Of a DNA stretch of 64,000 nt, positions 34,975 to 46,343 are shown one piece after another. Both the position numbers and the translations under genes were made by a program. The stretch lies in the NCBI GenBank assembly GCA_016584495.1, contig WAID01000003.1:2108001-2172000 (forward strand), in the 5' to 3' direction. Origin of the DNA: Celoporthe dispersa (Eukaryota; Ascomycota; Sordariomycetes; Diaporthales; Cryphonectriaceae). A model generated the notes under the pieces. It had not been told where the DNA came from and ran no database searches. It worked only from the letters and a program-made list of their open reading frames with translations. The first letter of the stretch is position 1, and each line of letters starts with the position of its first letter.

Positions 34975-37900
34975 TCATTCTGTTGGCTTGGCTACATCAC
35001 CTTTTTTTGTGACGGACAAGTCGGGACCACTGCCTGTCTCCGTGATCAAGGTGGTGGGAGTCCCTACAACATAGAATGTCAGTGGAAAGGGAAGGAAAAA
35101 AAACACTACGACATGCTGTGGGACGAGAAGAGGCTTACTATGAGGGCTCACAATGAGCCAGCTGGGCGACGAGAACAGTGAAAGATGTGATTCCTCTGCC
35201 GCTGCTGATAGGCTGCTCACCTCGATGGTCGAGATGGCCTCAGGTCCGCAGCATAGCGAGGCCGACTCCGGCAGGGAGATCGGGTGGAGGTGCGAGGTCG
35301 ACGTCCAGAGATAGGTCGTCACTGGGTCTTCCAGGCTGGTCCTCTCCCTGGTTGTCCTTCTTCTGCTGCTGCGCGTCGCCGTCTCCTCCTCGTGTCTTGT
35401 CTTGGTCGTCACCGTCGTGGATGTCACCAGCGTTGTCTCATCGCAGGTCTCGGTGGTGCGGGACATTTCCACGAGGGACCATGTCTCTGTTGTGTCGGAT
35501 GTCGCTGTAGTGTGGTATGTTTCTGTGGTGGTCTCAGTCTCGACGCAGCTGGTGTTCACCGTGAGGGGCTCCACGATCGTCGTGAAGGAGGGAGGAGTGG
35601 TGGTGTTTGACCAAGACGTGGCGCTCGAGGGCAAGACTGATGTCCACAGGGTCACCGGATGAGTGGAGCTCGCCTGGGTGGAACTGGAATTCCCTGAAGC
35701 AGCGGACGTAGAGTTGGCTGTTGTTGGATAAGGCACCGAGCTGCTTGCTGTTGAGAGTGAGCTTGTGACGGCCACGCTGCCCGGTGCGGACGGTATCGCA
35801 GACGCGCTGACCGCACCAGCTGATTCGATGCTGGTCCTGAAGGCGGATGATCTGGCTGATGTGGAGTTGACGAGCGGAAAGGGTGTCGAGGTGGTAATGT
35901 TATTTGCTGACGGGGTTGGACCTGTGGCGGTGGCTTCCGAGGTACCTGTAGGCGGGAATGGTCCTAATGTGTCTGTGGAGTTACTCGATGGATGGGACAC
36001 CCACGAAGATGGCCTTGAAGAAGTAGAAGAAAAATTGCTGCGAGTGGTCGAGGCCACTGTGACTTCAGGTAGAGCTGTGGTTCCCGTTCCTCCTATTCCT
36101 GTAGTCATGTTATATGTAATTGTGGTGGAGTTGGTGAGAGGATAGTACGCTGACGAGGTCGAAGTCGAGATGTTGATGCCAACAGAAGTGATTGTGGACA
36201 TATCTGAGGAACTTGTAGGCTCTGACGAGCTGACACTGGGTCCGACTATCGTCGTAGAATTGGTGATGGGCTCGGGCTCGGGCTCGGGTAACGCAGACGG
36301 CGAGAGACTGGCGCTGGTCGAGACTGTGACGGTCACTGGTGACGCGACAGTGACCAATTCAACTGTTCCAGACGCAGTGGTGAGATATGTTACATTGCTA
36401 AGAGGAAACGGTGGTAGAGGCCCTGTCGAGAGCGTCTTTGGTGGATTGGCTGCGCTGCCAGTGAGTGCAGACAAGTGATTTCCACTTGTGGACATAGGAG
36501 GTGTTGTGGGCGGCGAGAGGACTGAAGACGTGCTAGATCCTCCAAAATCTGTCCCACTTCCAGAGACGGCGATGGATGATGTCGAATTGGGTAGTGGTGA
36601 TGGCCGGGGAGCCAGCGGGGACATGGAAAACGATGTGAAGCCTGTGGCGACAGTGGGGCTGCTGGATGTACTTGGGCTCGCGGCTGGGGCCAGCGTCGTG
36701 GAGTTGGACAGTGGATAAGGAGCTGAGGAGGAAGAAGCACTGCTGGACGAGAAATTACCAGAGATTGAGCTGGTTGGCTCGGTGAAAGACGCAGAGGTTG
36801 CATTTGCGATACTGATCGATAACGAGGTGGTGGTGCCTGTGTGTAATGTCGGGGGTTGTGTCGATAGGGTGGTATTTCTTGTTGTGGAGTGGACTGAGGA
36901 ACGGTGATGGGAGGTGATATTGGCCGTGCTGGGCGAGTGGCTCGATATTGCAACCGTGGTCGAGGTTGGGTGCGGAGTCCTGGTCGAATTGATCGAGCTT
37001 GTCCCGGACGAGGAGATCCCACTCGACATCCGAGTGGATAGAGAGTGGCTTGTAAAAGTATTATGCAGGCTGACGTTCAAGGACAAACTACCACTGGGCG
37101 TCCCAGTGCTGCTGCTCCTGGCCTCCGTTGAAGAGTTGGTGAAGATGAAACTGGTCGAGGTCGACGTGGTAGTATTGAGCGATGTCGTCGTGCTGACACT
37201 TATTTCCGTGCTGACGGATACGGACATGGTCGCTGAGATTCCTCTCGAGATCGACGTCGAATTTGCAAGCGTAGAGTGCTCTGGTGCTGTGCTTTGAGGA
37301 GTCGTGGTGATGCTCCTGGTCGTATTCGTGGGCCTGTGCCTGTGGGTAGACGGGAGGCTGCTCGTCGTGCTGACGTGGCTTGGTGGTTCTGATGTGCTGG
37401 AACTTGTTGTTGGCGTTTCCGGGGCGGTGGGATCCCCAAAGCTTCGAGTACTTGTCGGCTCTGATGGTGAGGTAGTCTGCCCAGAGCTACTTGATGCTGA
37501 GGACGTGGAATCACTACTGGAAAACGTACTGGCCGTGGCTGTCCTGCCGTTGTCTCCAGAGCTGGAGGGAGATGAAATGATGGGAGACGAGGTGAGACTG
37601 CTGCTTCTCCCCCCTGGATGAGTCTGTGATTGGTAAAGAACTTAATACCGTGGCAGTTGAGTCAGTCGACATTGTAGTTGTAAATGAAAAGTGCACTGTC
37701 GAGAAGAGATCATCAGTTCTTGGCTCTTTCTCATGTACAGCGAACGAAGAAGAAGGGAGGAAAAAGAAAATATATTTCACGAGGCCGTTGGGTATCGGCT
37801 TACTGGTGGTCGTCACATGAGTAAATCTCGTAGTCGAGTGTGAATGTGGCCGTGGGTGATGAGCGTCCTCATTATCATCCGACAGCAAGGTGGTGATAAT

Positions 37901-38083
37901 AGTAGCTTCTGTTGATGGGGAACCAGAAGGCTCATCGTCTTTTGCGACATGTGCTTGACCCACGGGAAACCCGATGTGCGTTGATGCGTCTAGGATGCCA
38001 TCTCTCTGAGCCCGTGTTCCGGCAGATAGGCTGAGAGAGATGAGAAGAGACGCGAACTGGGCTTTGAGTTTAGAGACCCTCAT
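34975..38083 (-). CDS. Large Ser/Thr-rich secreted (mucin-like) protein
   Basis: Exons 38083-37804, 37613-35139 and 35063-34975 give 947 aa. The N-terminus (MRVSKLKAQFASLLISLSLSAGTRAQ) is a classic signal peptide. The mature protein is overwhelmingly Ser and Thr with many N-S/T sites (for example NSTTI and NTTSTS), so it should be heavily O-glycosylated. A cluster of TET/TTTE motifs with two Cys residues lies near the C-terminal third. There is no convincing terminal hydrophobic GPI signal or TM helix. The first intron is 190 nt; using the CAG acceptor at 37614-37616, immediately before exon 2, keeps the Ser/Thr frame without needing a frameshift. The second intron (75 nt) happens to be open in frame. 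A cell-wall or extracellular-matrix role is inferred from composition only. Confidence 0.75.
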
Positions 38084-39455
38084 GGTGGGCAAGCACCTCT
38101 CAGCACCTTGAGACAAGAGCAAAACCCTCGAAGTGAAAGTGGTGACAAGAAAGAGGAACAGGCCGAGAAGGAGGATGTGTGCCGTGTTGGGAAGGAAAAG
38201 GGGGGAGGGGAGAACAGAGAAGCACACAAAGCAGCGACAGCGACAGTGAATACAAAAAAGAAGGAAAGGATACCAAGTATCCGTGAGAACAGGAGGGGAG
38301 GGTGTACTGGAGTGAGTCGGAACGAGTGCGAGCAGGCAATCAGCCATTATGAGAAGCCTTGGATAAGGCGAGACTTGTGAAGAGCACCGTTAGCACATCG
38401 CCCCTTTACCTTTCCATGTCCTCCATTCTCGCCTGACGAGGGAACACATGTTCCACCAGATATGGGTGGTGTGCCCCAAACAAGAGCAGCTTTCGGCTTT
38501 TCAGAATGGCCAGGCCGGGAAGCAGGCGAACTCTCCACCATGGCCTCTCGGTTATCAGTCTCTTCCAAAGGCCGGATAGATTCTATGTATGAACCTCATT
38601 GGGTATTTTGTTCAGTGTGCAAACGAATGGTGGCATCACCGTCAAGCAACTTATCTTTCGTGCGACACCTACTACCTTTTGTAGAGGTATGTCCTCGATC
38701 TGGCGCTGGGTGAAGCTGGGTTGCCGGTCTGGGTCACAAAAGGGATTTGGTCTAGGCTATTCATTCCGATTAGAATGATCGTCCACTGGGATATTTGACA
38801 GTCATCTTCGCAAGTTTCTAGCACAGAAAGCCATGGTTCGCAGTAGGGAAGGGAGAAATTCTTGACGGTACACTCATGAGCTCCCCCACCTTGCCTTGTG
38901 CTGATGGTGAAGAGCAAAAGAGAGGGCACGGGCAGGAGTGAAAACTGAGACTACCAGCCTCGTCGGAGTCGAAAGATTATGCGAGGCCCAGTGAGACGAG
39001 TCACAGCTGCTTACGTCTGCTCGAGTCTAGAGCCCGTCCTCCATGAAGACCAATTAAGAACCCACCAGGGTACGCGCAGCAGTAGACAAGATTGGCGACT
39101 TGTACCTCCCGACGAGAGGTTGCAAGTGCAAAGATATGCCAGATCGCAATCCACAACGGCTAGGCATCAGGCTGGACAGGCAGGACTTGGGATGAAAGAC
39201 GAGAGCAAAAACCTCCTGTGCGAGCTAGCTCTCAGCCATGGAGAGGCCCGGTGCGTACGGTCATGCTATGTCAGGAGGGAAGTCATTGGTAAGAAGCTCT
39301 CGCATTACTCTGCAGATAAAGGAGTACCGAAAGGTTGCTTCTCTGCCGTCACACAAGCAACCTGTCAAACTTGCAGCCGTGTCTCTCGTTTACGCTGTAA
39401 CACCTAATCTTTGTGCGGCCTAACAGCCTGGGGAGGGCTGTAATTCCGGTGACCG
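38084..39455. other. Spacer upstream of the mucin-like gene
   Basis: 1.37 kb with no supported gene. Purine-rich tract (AGGAGGG-type) at about 38140-38320 on the plus strand, which is a CT-rich leader for the minus-strand gene. The ORF at 38979-39407 has no recognisable domain. Confidence 0.4.
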
Positions 39456-40874
39456 TCACTCGGCATTTTCAGCCGCTTCACGTAGCTCCGGCGCTGTCGT
39501 CTCCATCATTGACGTGTTCTTGGCTTCGATGTCCGCAGCCCACAAGGCAGCTCCGACTAGAAGTACGGTCAGCCCCGCCTGTTCCTCAGCGACATGCGAC
39601 AACCAGGGTATCGAGTAAATTAGACTTGCCGGTATTTGTAAAGGAGAAGAAGATACCCACGAAAGGGACCATCTCCAGGAGTGTAGCGACAGTGCCGAAG
39701 CTGATGAGAAAGTGTCAGCAAAAGTTTCCAGAGTCAGGCTTGTGACATGTATGCAGATCCCACGGGAGGTCCGTATCAAGGTAGCGAGACAACTTACGCT
39801 GTGTACGCGCCGACATTCTTTTGCAGCCACTCTGACTTCTGAGACGAGGACCACCTCTTGAGCTGGAAGTACTACACCCGAAGATCAGCGCTTGGTTCCA
39901 TCAAGACAGCGAGACCATATTATTGTATCCACATACTCGATCATGAACTGTCTTTCCCCGTGTCCGACCTAAACACGCTAGGTTAGCCGTAATAATCTCT
40001 CGGTTGACCTGTAAAGAATGCAGGTGCTCGAACCTTGTAGGCCAATGAAGACGGCGGTGCCCACCACAGGGATGAAGTTGAAGGGCAGGTACAGCAGGTA
40101 TCGGATGATGGCCTTGGGGCTGAAGCGCTCAAAGGGACTCTTGAGGATCCTGCCCAGCTTGGCAATAGGGTCGCTCCCTGACTTGAGCTCTCTGCCGTTC
40201 TTGACGAGGTTGGTGGCATTCCGAGCCACCAGGGTCCCATCGAACGTGTCGAGCAGGGCGTCCTGCAGGATCCAGGTGCGGGACAGCATGGAGACGATGG
40301 TCGAGCTCTCGTTGAGGACGAGCAGGACGGTGGACAGGACCGCGATGGGGCCGTCGACGAAGACCATCACGGCCAGCTGCGGCAGGTAGGTGAATGCGAA
40401 CATGCCGGCCAGGACTCCGGCGCTCAGGGTCAGCGTGGGGCCGAGCTTGCTCCAGAATGGCCTCCACAGGGCCCGATGGCCAAAGAAATACACGATGCCC
40501 TAGATAAGAGGGGGGGGGGGAAGAGGGGTTAGTGAGCCTATCCACCCAGAGCGTATCTTGAGAGGTTGACCTGCCTTGAAGGGATAGCTGAGACGCCGCG
40601 CATACGATGGTCAGCTAAGATCCATCAGACGAACATGGTGTGAAGTGCAAGTCTCCGAGGCGGGATGAGAAGTGATTAGCGTACAAGAACGAGCCGCTCT
40701 TTGCAGCATCATTGACGAGCAGTCTTGCCTTGCTGAAGTCCTCCTTGCTGGATAAAAAGGGTAGGTCAGCTAGAGGAAGGACCTGGGTTTTGCAGAGGTG
40801 TAGTGGCTGGTTTCTTACGCGACCTCGGCGGCCTTGTTCCCGACAGAGTCGACGACACCTCGACGCTGAGACAT
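39456..40874 (-). CDS. EI24/Rrt8-like membrane protein with two GC-AG introns
   Basis: Eight exons: 40874-40819, 40747-40685, 40587-40575 (13 nt), 40499-40034, 39968-39937, 39871-39798, 39700-39630 and 39556-39456, giving 291 aa. The phases close exactly. Two introns use GC donors: AAG|GCAGGT at 40574 and CCG|GCAAGT at 39629. Both have good branch sites (CACTAAC and GCTGAC) and AG acceptors, and no GT donor gives a usable frame. The product has the family pattern: YPFKGIVYFFGHRALWRPFW, hydrophobic hairpins (SAGVLAGMFAFTYLPQLAVM; LLYLPFNFIPVVGTAVFIGL), DRYFQLKRW, and a last hairpin ending FFSFTNTVGAALWAADIEAK. Yeast relatives (Rrt8, Lds1/2) act in lipid droplets and spore wall. The role here is inferred. 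Confidence 0.82.
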
Positions 40875-41326
40875 TCTGACTTTGGAGCTGGTTATTTCGC
40901 GTGGGTGATAAACAATGCTTCAGCGGCAGCAGATTATGTTGGCGTAAGCTCTGCCAGCAGCGTAGAAATGGATATGAGGTCTTGCAGCACAATGGCTAAA
41001 TTTAATCCTAAAATTATCGTGACGTCTGAACGATGAGGTGTCAAGTCTGCCCTGTCATGGCGCTTAGTGTCTCATCCGTGGCATTTAGCGGCTGTTTTGC
41101 TCCGGCGTCTTGTCATGACAGTGTCGTCATAGGTGGTGCCTACCAGCTACCAAGCTGAAGCAAGCCTAATTCGTAACTCGAGAATCTACCCACATTTCGA
41201 GACTCTCGCTGCGTCGATATGCTCTTTTTGGCTGTCAGGTCCTGACGCGAGACCTGAGTTCCTAATTATCAATAACTGTATCCTCGCCCCCCTTAAAATA
41301 AGAAAAAGAAGAAGAGAAGAACAAAA
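40875..41326. other. Spacer between the EI24-like gene and the 5S copy
   Basis: About 450 bp; an A/G-rich stretch at 41297-41328 lies just downstream of the 5S 3' end. No gene. Confidence 0.4.
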
Positions 41327-41445
41327 ACATGCAACACCGGGTATTCGCTAATGGTCACCCACTTAACTACTAATCCGGCGGTTAGTGGCTTATTTAGGGG
41401 AGAGCAGACGGGATCCCAAGTTTTCCACTACCTATGGTCGCATGT
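41327..41445 (-). rRNA. 5S rRNA gene copy, possibly RIP-altered
   Basis: On the minus strand, 119 nt start ACATGCGACCATAGG at 41445 and end GGTGTTGCATGT at 41327, followed by five T, the pol III stop. The internal blocks match fungal 5S: GTGGAAAAC, GGATCCCGTCTGCTC, TAAATAAGCCAC, ACCGCCGGATTAGTAGTTAAG and GTGGGTGACCATTAGCGAATACCCGGTG. Compared with the usual fungal sequence, GTTGGGTGGGTGACCACCAGCG has become GTTAAGTGGGTGACCATTAGCG. These are G-to-A and C-to-T changes in adjacent pairs, the kind RIP causes. A lone, dispersed 5S is normal in many filamentous ascomycetes. The changes may make it a pseudogene. The exact ends come from recalled family sequence and could be off by one. Confidence 0.85.
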
Positions 41446-43149
41446 GCTGGATATGTGAAATTGAGAACTCATATAGTCTCTTAACTTGAGTGACAAGCCG
41501 ACCGCTGCGCTGAGGTGCAGAGAGCTCACTTCGCGGTTGATACGGAGAATAACGATTTCATAAGTCTGGGCCTCTTTTCGACAGCCTGCATGGTAGAGCC
41601 CTCAATATCTCACACGATCCTGAGTCTTGTGAGAGTGTCTGTTGCTGTCGACAGGTACCAAAGTCACAAAGAGGCTCCCATACAACAAGCAACACGTCCC
41701 CCCCCCCCCAAAAAAAAAAAAGAAAAAACTGGTCTTGCGGCGATGCAGTCCCAGACAACCTGTTTGATTGATGCAGCATTTCTAATGCAGCTTAGCCCTG
41801 ACCATCCCCCCCCCCCCAAAGACTTACTACCAATTGTGGGAGAACGAGCCCAGACCAAGCTTGCCTTACTCGGAACAGCGCATTACATTTTCCTTCCTCT
41901 CTTGTCTTCTTTGGACCTTTGGGCCTAATATGAAGCCGGTTATTTGGCTGGTGTTGTTGCCGGTGTACTCGATCGATGCCATACGTCAGGGATCGCGAGT
42001 GTGGACACGTGGTCTGCACAAACTTCAGTACAGTCAGTCCCTATCATGGTGTAAGTTCTGCCGCTCAAAAGCTTCGGAAATTATTTCTGACTTGTGTTCT
42101 ACTTTCAGTAAGTAACAAGCGCCATGCGTACGTGGCAGGGAGTAATGGGTGAGCGACTGCAAGTCAAGAACGGCTCCTGGAGTAGCGTGCAGTACGGAAA
42201 TGTCAACCTAGGACCTCAAGCTCTCCTTAATACAATGCTGGCAGAGACCCATCACATGTGACTCAATACGGTGAGATACAAACGCTAAGCAAAACGCTGA
42301 GTAAAGTGATGAATTAACATTCATTCATTATTCACGCTCAAGAAGACACGATGCACAACTGTGAATATTTAAACCCTTATCCTCACATCTTTACAATTCC
42401 AAACTCCACCAAGACCAAGCACCAACCCTAAGCTGACAGGTGGATTAGGAGATGTGTGGAAGAGGAGTCCTTTGGGGGGGAGGGAACGGGGGAAGAGGAG
42501 GGGGGAATACAGTGCGCACCGAGAGCTGAAGCCCAAGGGCTTTGCCTACGTGTACCGCAATGATGGCCGATTCCCATTCCTCTTCTGAAAAACCTCCTCA
42601 AAAAAAAAAAAAAACAGCTTGCATTCTTTCAGGCTATAATATAGGCGCATAAACCGCTGACTAGGCTTAATGAGTACCTAACGCTAGGAGGTAGGAAACA
42701 AAAAGATAATTACCAGCGGTTCGTATTTTAGTATGCGGCTAAGATTGAAACAGAAATCAATTTGGAACGACTTGCCTACGAAACTAGACTATGACCCCTA
42801 GACGAGAACCGTGATAGCTAGCACTTGATGAAAAAAGGATTGCTATCGCTGTCGAAAACGCTCGCATCATCTGATGAGAACCGTGGTGTTCTTAGCCGCC
42901 ATACTAGTGGCACCTGATGCGAGAATTGACCATTTAGCACGGGTATTCTAGATTATTTGTAGATTAGTACTGATGTGTTGTTGATATAAATCTGGCCTGT
43001 TTCCTGTAATTCCATACACCCGATAGTCGCTGAATTTCATTCCTTTTCACAACAATTGCACACGCTCACATCTTGAACTTTCCAACTCATACTCCTACAT
43101 CGCTCCATTATCGAAATTAATTATCATTGGTCTTGGTATCTATCACACT
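41446..43149. other. 1.7-kb spacer
   Basis: No gene supported. Homopolymer runs C10A13 at about 41699-41721, C10 at about 41808-41817 and A15 at about 42600-42614. Sequence from about 42600 to 43140 is AT-richer, as around the truncated F-box gene that follows. Confidence 0.45.
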
Positions 43150-43764
43150 ATGTTCTCAACATCACTTGGCAAGAAGCAATGGAATTCAAGATGGGATGGC
43201 TTGCCTGTCGAAATCCGGCTTTTTATCTTCGAAGCCCTGATACAAAACGGTTGTACACTGAGCTGCTTGGCCACAGTGTCTCGAGAGTGGCAAACAAACT
43301 TCGAGCGATATAACTTCGCTCAAATCAAACTGACACCATCGCGCCTCGCTGATTTTAATTCGATGATTCATCGCAATCAAGCTCTCGTTGGCTACATCTG
43401 GTTCTGCTTGGATCTTGATGATTATGATTGCACCAAGTGCAAACCTGCCGGTGGAATGCTCACAGACGATGAGTGGGAAGAGCCATTTTCTTTCAGCGAT
43501 ACACACAGCTGTCCTATCACCACGGCATTGCAGAATGTGTTTTCGATTCTCAGCACATTGGACCCTCACGGCGATTTGATACTCGATATTAGTATCTACT
43601 CGCCTGGCGACTCAGAAGATTGGTTTAAACATCTGATCTTTATGCCTGATAATATCAAGTCTCACGGGGATGTAATTCAATACCTAATGTTTTCAAGCGA
43701 CGTCATTTGGCCCATCTCGTTTCAGCAGATCTGGACAGCGCAGAAAGCTTTGGGGGGCGTGTAA
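43150..43764 (+). CDS. F-box-type protein, apparently truncated
   Basis: A 204-aa open frame starts at ATG 43150. Residues ~15-60 match the N-terminal F-box-like region of a multicopy fungal family: WDGLPVEIRLFIFEALIQNG, then LATVSREWQTNFERYNFAQI and LTPSRLADFNSMIHRNQALV, with YIWFCLDLDDYDCTKC and DPHGDLILDISIYSPGDSED further on. Family members are often 500 aa or more; here the frame ends ALGGV at 43764 and downstream sequence shows no continuation. Either a shortened paralogue or a decaying copy. F-box proteins recruit substrates to SCF ubiquitin ligases, but this one lacks most of the presumed substrate-binding part. The surrounding sequence is AT-rich and gene-poor, which suits a degenerating accessory gene. 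Confidence 0.65.
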   Translation: MFSTSLGKKQWNSRWDGLPVEIRLFIFEALIQNGCTLSCLATVSREWQTNFERYNFAQIKLTPSRLADFNSMIHRNQALVGYIWFCLDLDDYDCTKCKPAGGMLTDDEWEEPFSFSDTHSCPITTALQNVFSILSTLDPHGDLILDISIYSPGDSEDWFKHLIFMPDNIKSHGDVIQYLMFSSDVIWPISFQQIWTAQKALGGV

Positions 43765-44433
43765 TATACCGTATATTAATACGAACGAATTACAGACACC
43801 AAAAAACAAAGTGCCCCCGCGTGATATCCCATGTTAATTTGAAATGTAGATATGGTGACCTTGACCGCGATATCAGGGCAGATTATCACCCAGCCGTGTT
43901 TACTAAAAAGGGTAAATGCCTGTCAAAAGAAGAAGAAAAAATCCATTATACTCTCCGAATTGCAAAAGCTGTCTGGATACAGTTCCGCGCGAAAATACTC
44001 GAGAGCAAAAAGTCTATGCAGAGCCTTCGGAATCCGTGACAGCTGTTGGTCTACGAAGACGTCACGCTCATTAGTTGGCAGCCAGCAGCTTTGGGAGCAG
44101 CCGTTGAAAAGATCACAATTATATGCAGCCAGCAGGAAAAAGGTTGGGTAAGTAGGTAGGTTGACTGCTGCGTCCCGCACCAAAGGTGTAGAACCCATTG
44201 TGCTTAGTAATCAGCCCAGGGTATTGCCTTGCATCCCGCTGGGAGGACCCTCGCACCATAAAGCGGGTACCGCCGGGCCCTTACCTAATGGCTTTGGCGG
44301 GGACTCGAGCAACTTTCTTATTTCGCAAGCCCGATCGAGGGGCGAGGTTCGGAGCCTTTCTCGACAACATCCAGCACACAGCACTTGAGCTGCGTTGGTA
44401 GCGTGTGTATTTCATCCAGTCCCCTTTTCGGCA
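43765..44433. other. Spacer before lipoyl synthase
   Basis: About 670 bp. The first 300 bp may contain remnants of the missing F-box gene 3' part, but I could not match them. No other feature. Confidence 0.35.
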
Positions 44434-45814
44434 ATGATGGCATCGCCAGCGTCATCACTACGCCGCGCAGAGGCACCACTGCGGCGCTCTCTCGCGCGAG
44501 CTATCGCCTCAGGCACTCGAGGCTATGCCACTATTCCCACAGAGTCCAAGTCCCCGACCTCACAGCCCATAACCACTGCGCCGTCACCTTCGTCGTCGTA
44601 CCCCTCTGCACCTTCGGGAACCCGCGTGCGACCGACATACTTCAAGAACACCACCGTCCTCTCCCTCGATTCCTTCCTCGCCAAGCGCGAGGAAGACACG
44701 CTTCCCAGCTCCGAGGCGTACGAGCTGCGCACCGCCCAGGTCGGCCCCGCAGGCCGCAAGAAGACCATCACCCGCATTCCCAAGTGGCTCAAGACGTCCA
44801 TTCCCTCCCCCGGCGCCAACTCCAACTACGGCAAGATCAAGGCCGACCTCCGCGGCCTCAACCTCCACACCGTCTGCGAGGAGGCCCGCTGCCCCAACAT
44901 CGGCGAGTGCTGGGGCGGCGACAACAAGTCTGCCGCCACCGCCACTATCATGCTCATGGGCGACACCTGCACCCGCGGCTGCCGCTTCTGCAGTGTCAAG
45001 ACGAACCGCAAGCCCCCGCCCCTGGACCCCCACGAGCCTGAGAACACCGCCGAGGCACTCGCTAGGTGGGGGCTGGGCTACGTCGTGCTGACCAACGTGA
45101 ACCGGGACGACCTGGCCGACGGCGGCGCGAGACACTTTGCCGAGACCATCCGCAGGATCAAGAGCAAGAAGCCCACCCTGCTGGTCGAGGCGCTGACGGG
45201 AGACTTCATGGGGGACTTCGACATGGTCAGGCTCGTCGCCGACAGCGGGCTGGATGTGTATGCCCACAACGTGGAGACGGTGGAGGGTCTGACGCCCTAT
45301 GTCAGGGACCGGAGGGCTACGTTCCGCCGGAGCCTGCAGGTGCTAGAGGAGGTGAAGAAGCTGAAGGGCGACGATATCATCACCAAGACGAGTATCATGC
45401 TGGGCCTGGGCGAGACGGATGATGAAATCTGGGAGACGCTGAGAGGTAAGAAGCCCGTCCATTCTCCGTCCCAACAAGGCTGGCTGGATAGCTAACCGAC
45501 GGTTATCACCCGCAGAGCTGAGAAAGGTCGGCGTCGACGTCGTCACCTTCGGCCAGTACATGCGCCCGACGAAGCGGCACCTCAAGGTCGAGAAGTACGT
45601 CACGCCTGATGAGTTCGAGTACTGGCGGCAGAGAGCCCTGGACATGGGCTTCCTCTACTGCGCCAGCGGGCCCCTAGTGCGCTCATCGTACAAGGCTGGT
45701 GAGGCTTTCATCGAGAACGTCCTGCGGAAGAGGGCTGGAGAGAAGGCTGTGGCCGCGGCCCGCGGACTGGACCAGGCTGCTATCTTGGGACAGGACAAGA
45801 CAAGCTCGCTGTGA
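44434..45814 (+). CDS. LIP5: Lipoyl synthase, mitochondrial
   Basis: Exons 44434-45445 and 45516-45814, intron 70 nt, give 436 aa. ATG 44434 and ATG 44437 are adjacent. The N-terminus is a Ser/Arg/Ala-rich mitochondrial presequence (SSLRRAEAPLRRSLARAIAS). The enzyme is a radical-SAM protein that inserts two sulfurs into octanoyl groups on lipoyl-domain proteins. Both iron-sulfur motifs are intact: the auxiliary cluster motif CEEARCPNIGEC and the radical-SAM motif CTRGCRFC. GLGYVVLTNVNRDDLADGGA, VYAHNVETVEGL and MLGLGETDDEIWETL follow. The C-terminal RSSYKAGE supplies the conserved serine that ligates the auxiliary cluster. Its product is needed by the glycine-cleavage H protein and by pyruvate and oxoglutarate dehydrogenases. 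No frame damage. Confidence 0.97.
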
Positions 45815-46343
45815 TACATGACAGTTTGCCAGAGATCTGATCCTGGCCTTGCTCGTCACATCTTTTTGCTTTTCTCTTTCTTTTTTTTCTTTCCCCCGAA
45901 CAAGAGGCACTGGGAGGTACTATTCATTCTGGGTTCGGCGCAACTCTGAGGACATAGAGGGCAGTCCGGGCTGGACCAGTGATTCAACAGCCTGTGTAGG
46001 AGGGCAATAAGCAAACAACATTGTGAGGAGATGTATTACCAAGAGGGCAGAGGGAAATTCAACACCGGCATATATCTACCAAGATCCAAGCAGGCCTGGC
46101 AGTCTTGTCTCATTGACCTCCTCTGTGAGCCGAGACGCTGATTCCAAATGCCTTTGTGTTCATGGTACGTTGCACTCCTGATCTATCTCGTGGCTGCGTT
46201 AGTCTCAAGTGCAGCGCGCTACCTTGTACGGTATGCGTCAGCCCAGATGCTCTCAACCTTTTGAACCAACCACCATCATACTGTCGAGCTGTCTTTTAAG
46301 GAACACCATGACTTTTTACAGCTAGCACCCCTCCTCGACATCA
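45815..46343. other. Spacer between convergent genes
   Basis: About 530 bp, T-rich after the lipoyl synthase stop; no gene. Confidence 0.4.

Noticed and set aside
37600..37690. Apparent frameshift at a G6 run in the Ser/Thr-rich secreted gene
   Set aside because: Choosing the CAG acceptor at 37614-37616 instead of an earlier one joins exon 1 to the Ser/Thr frame in the right phase, so no indel is required.
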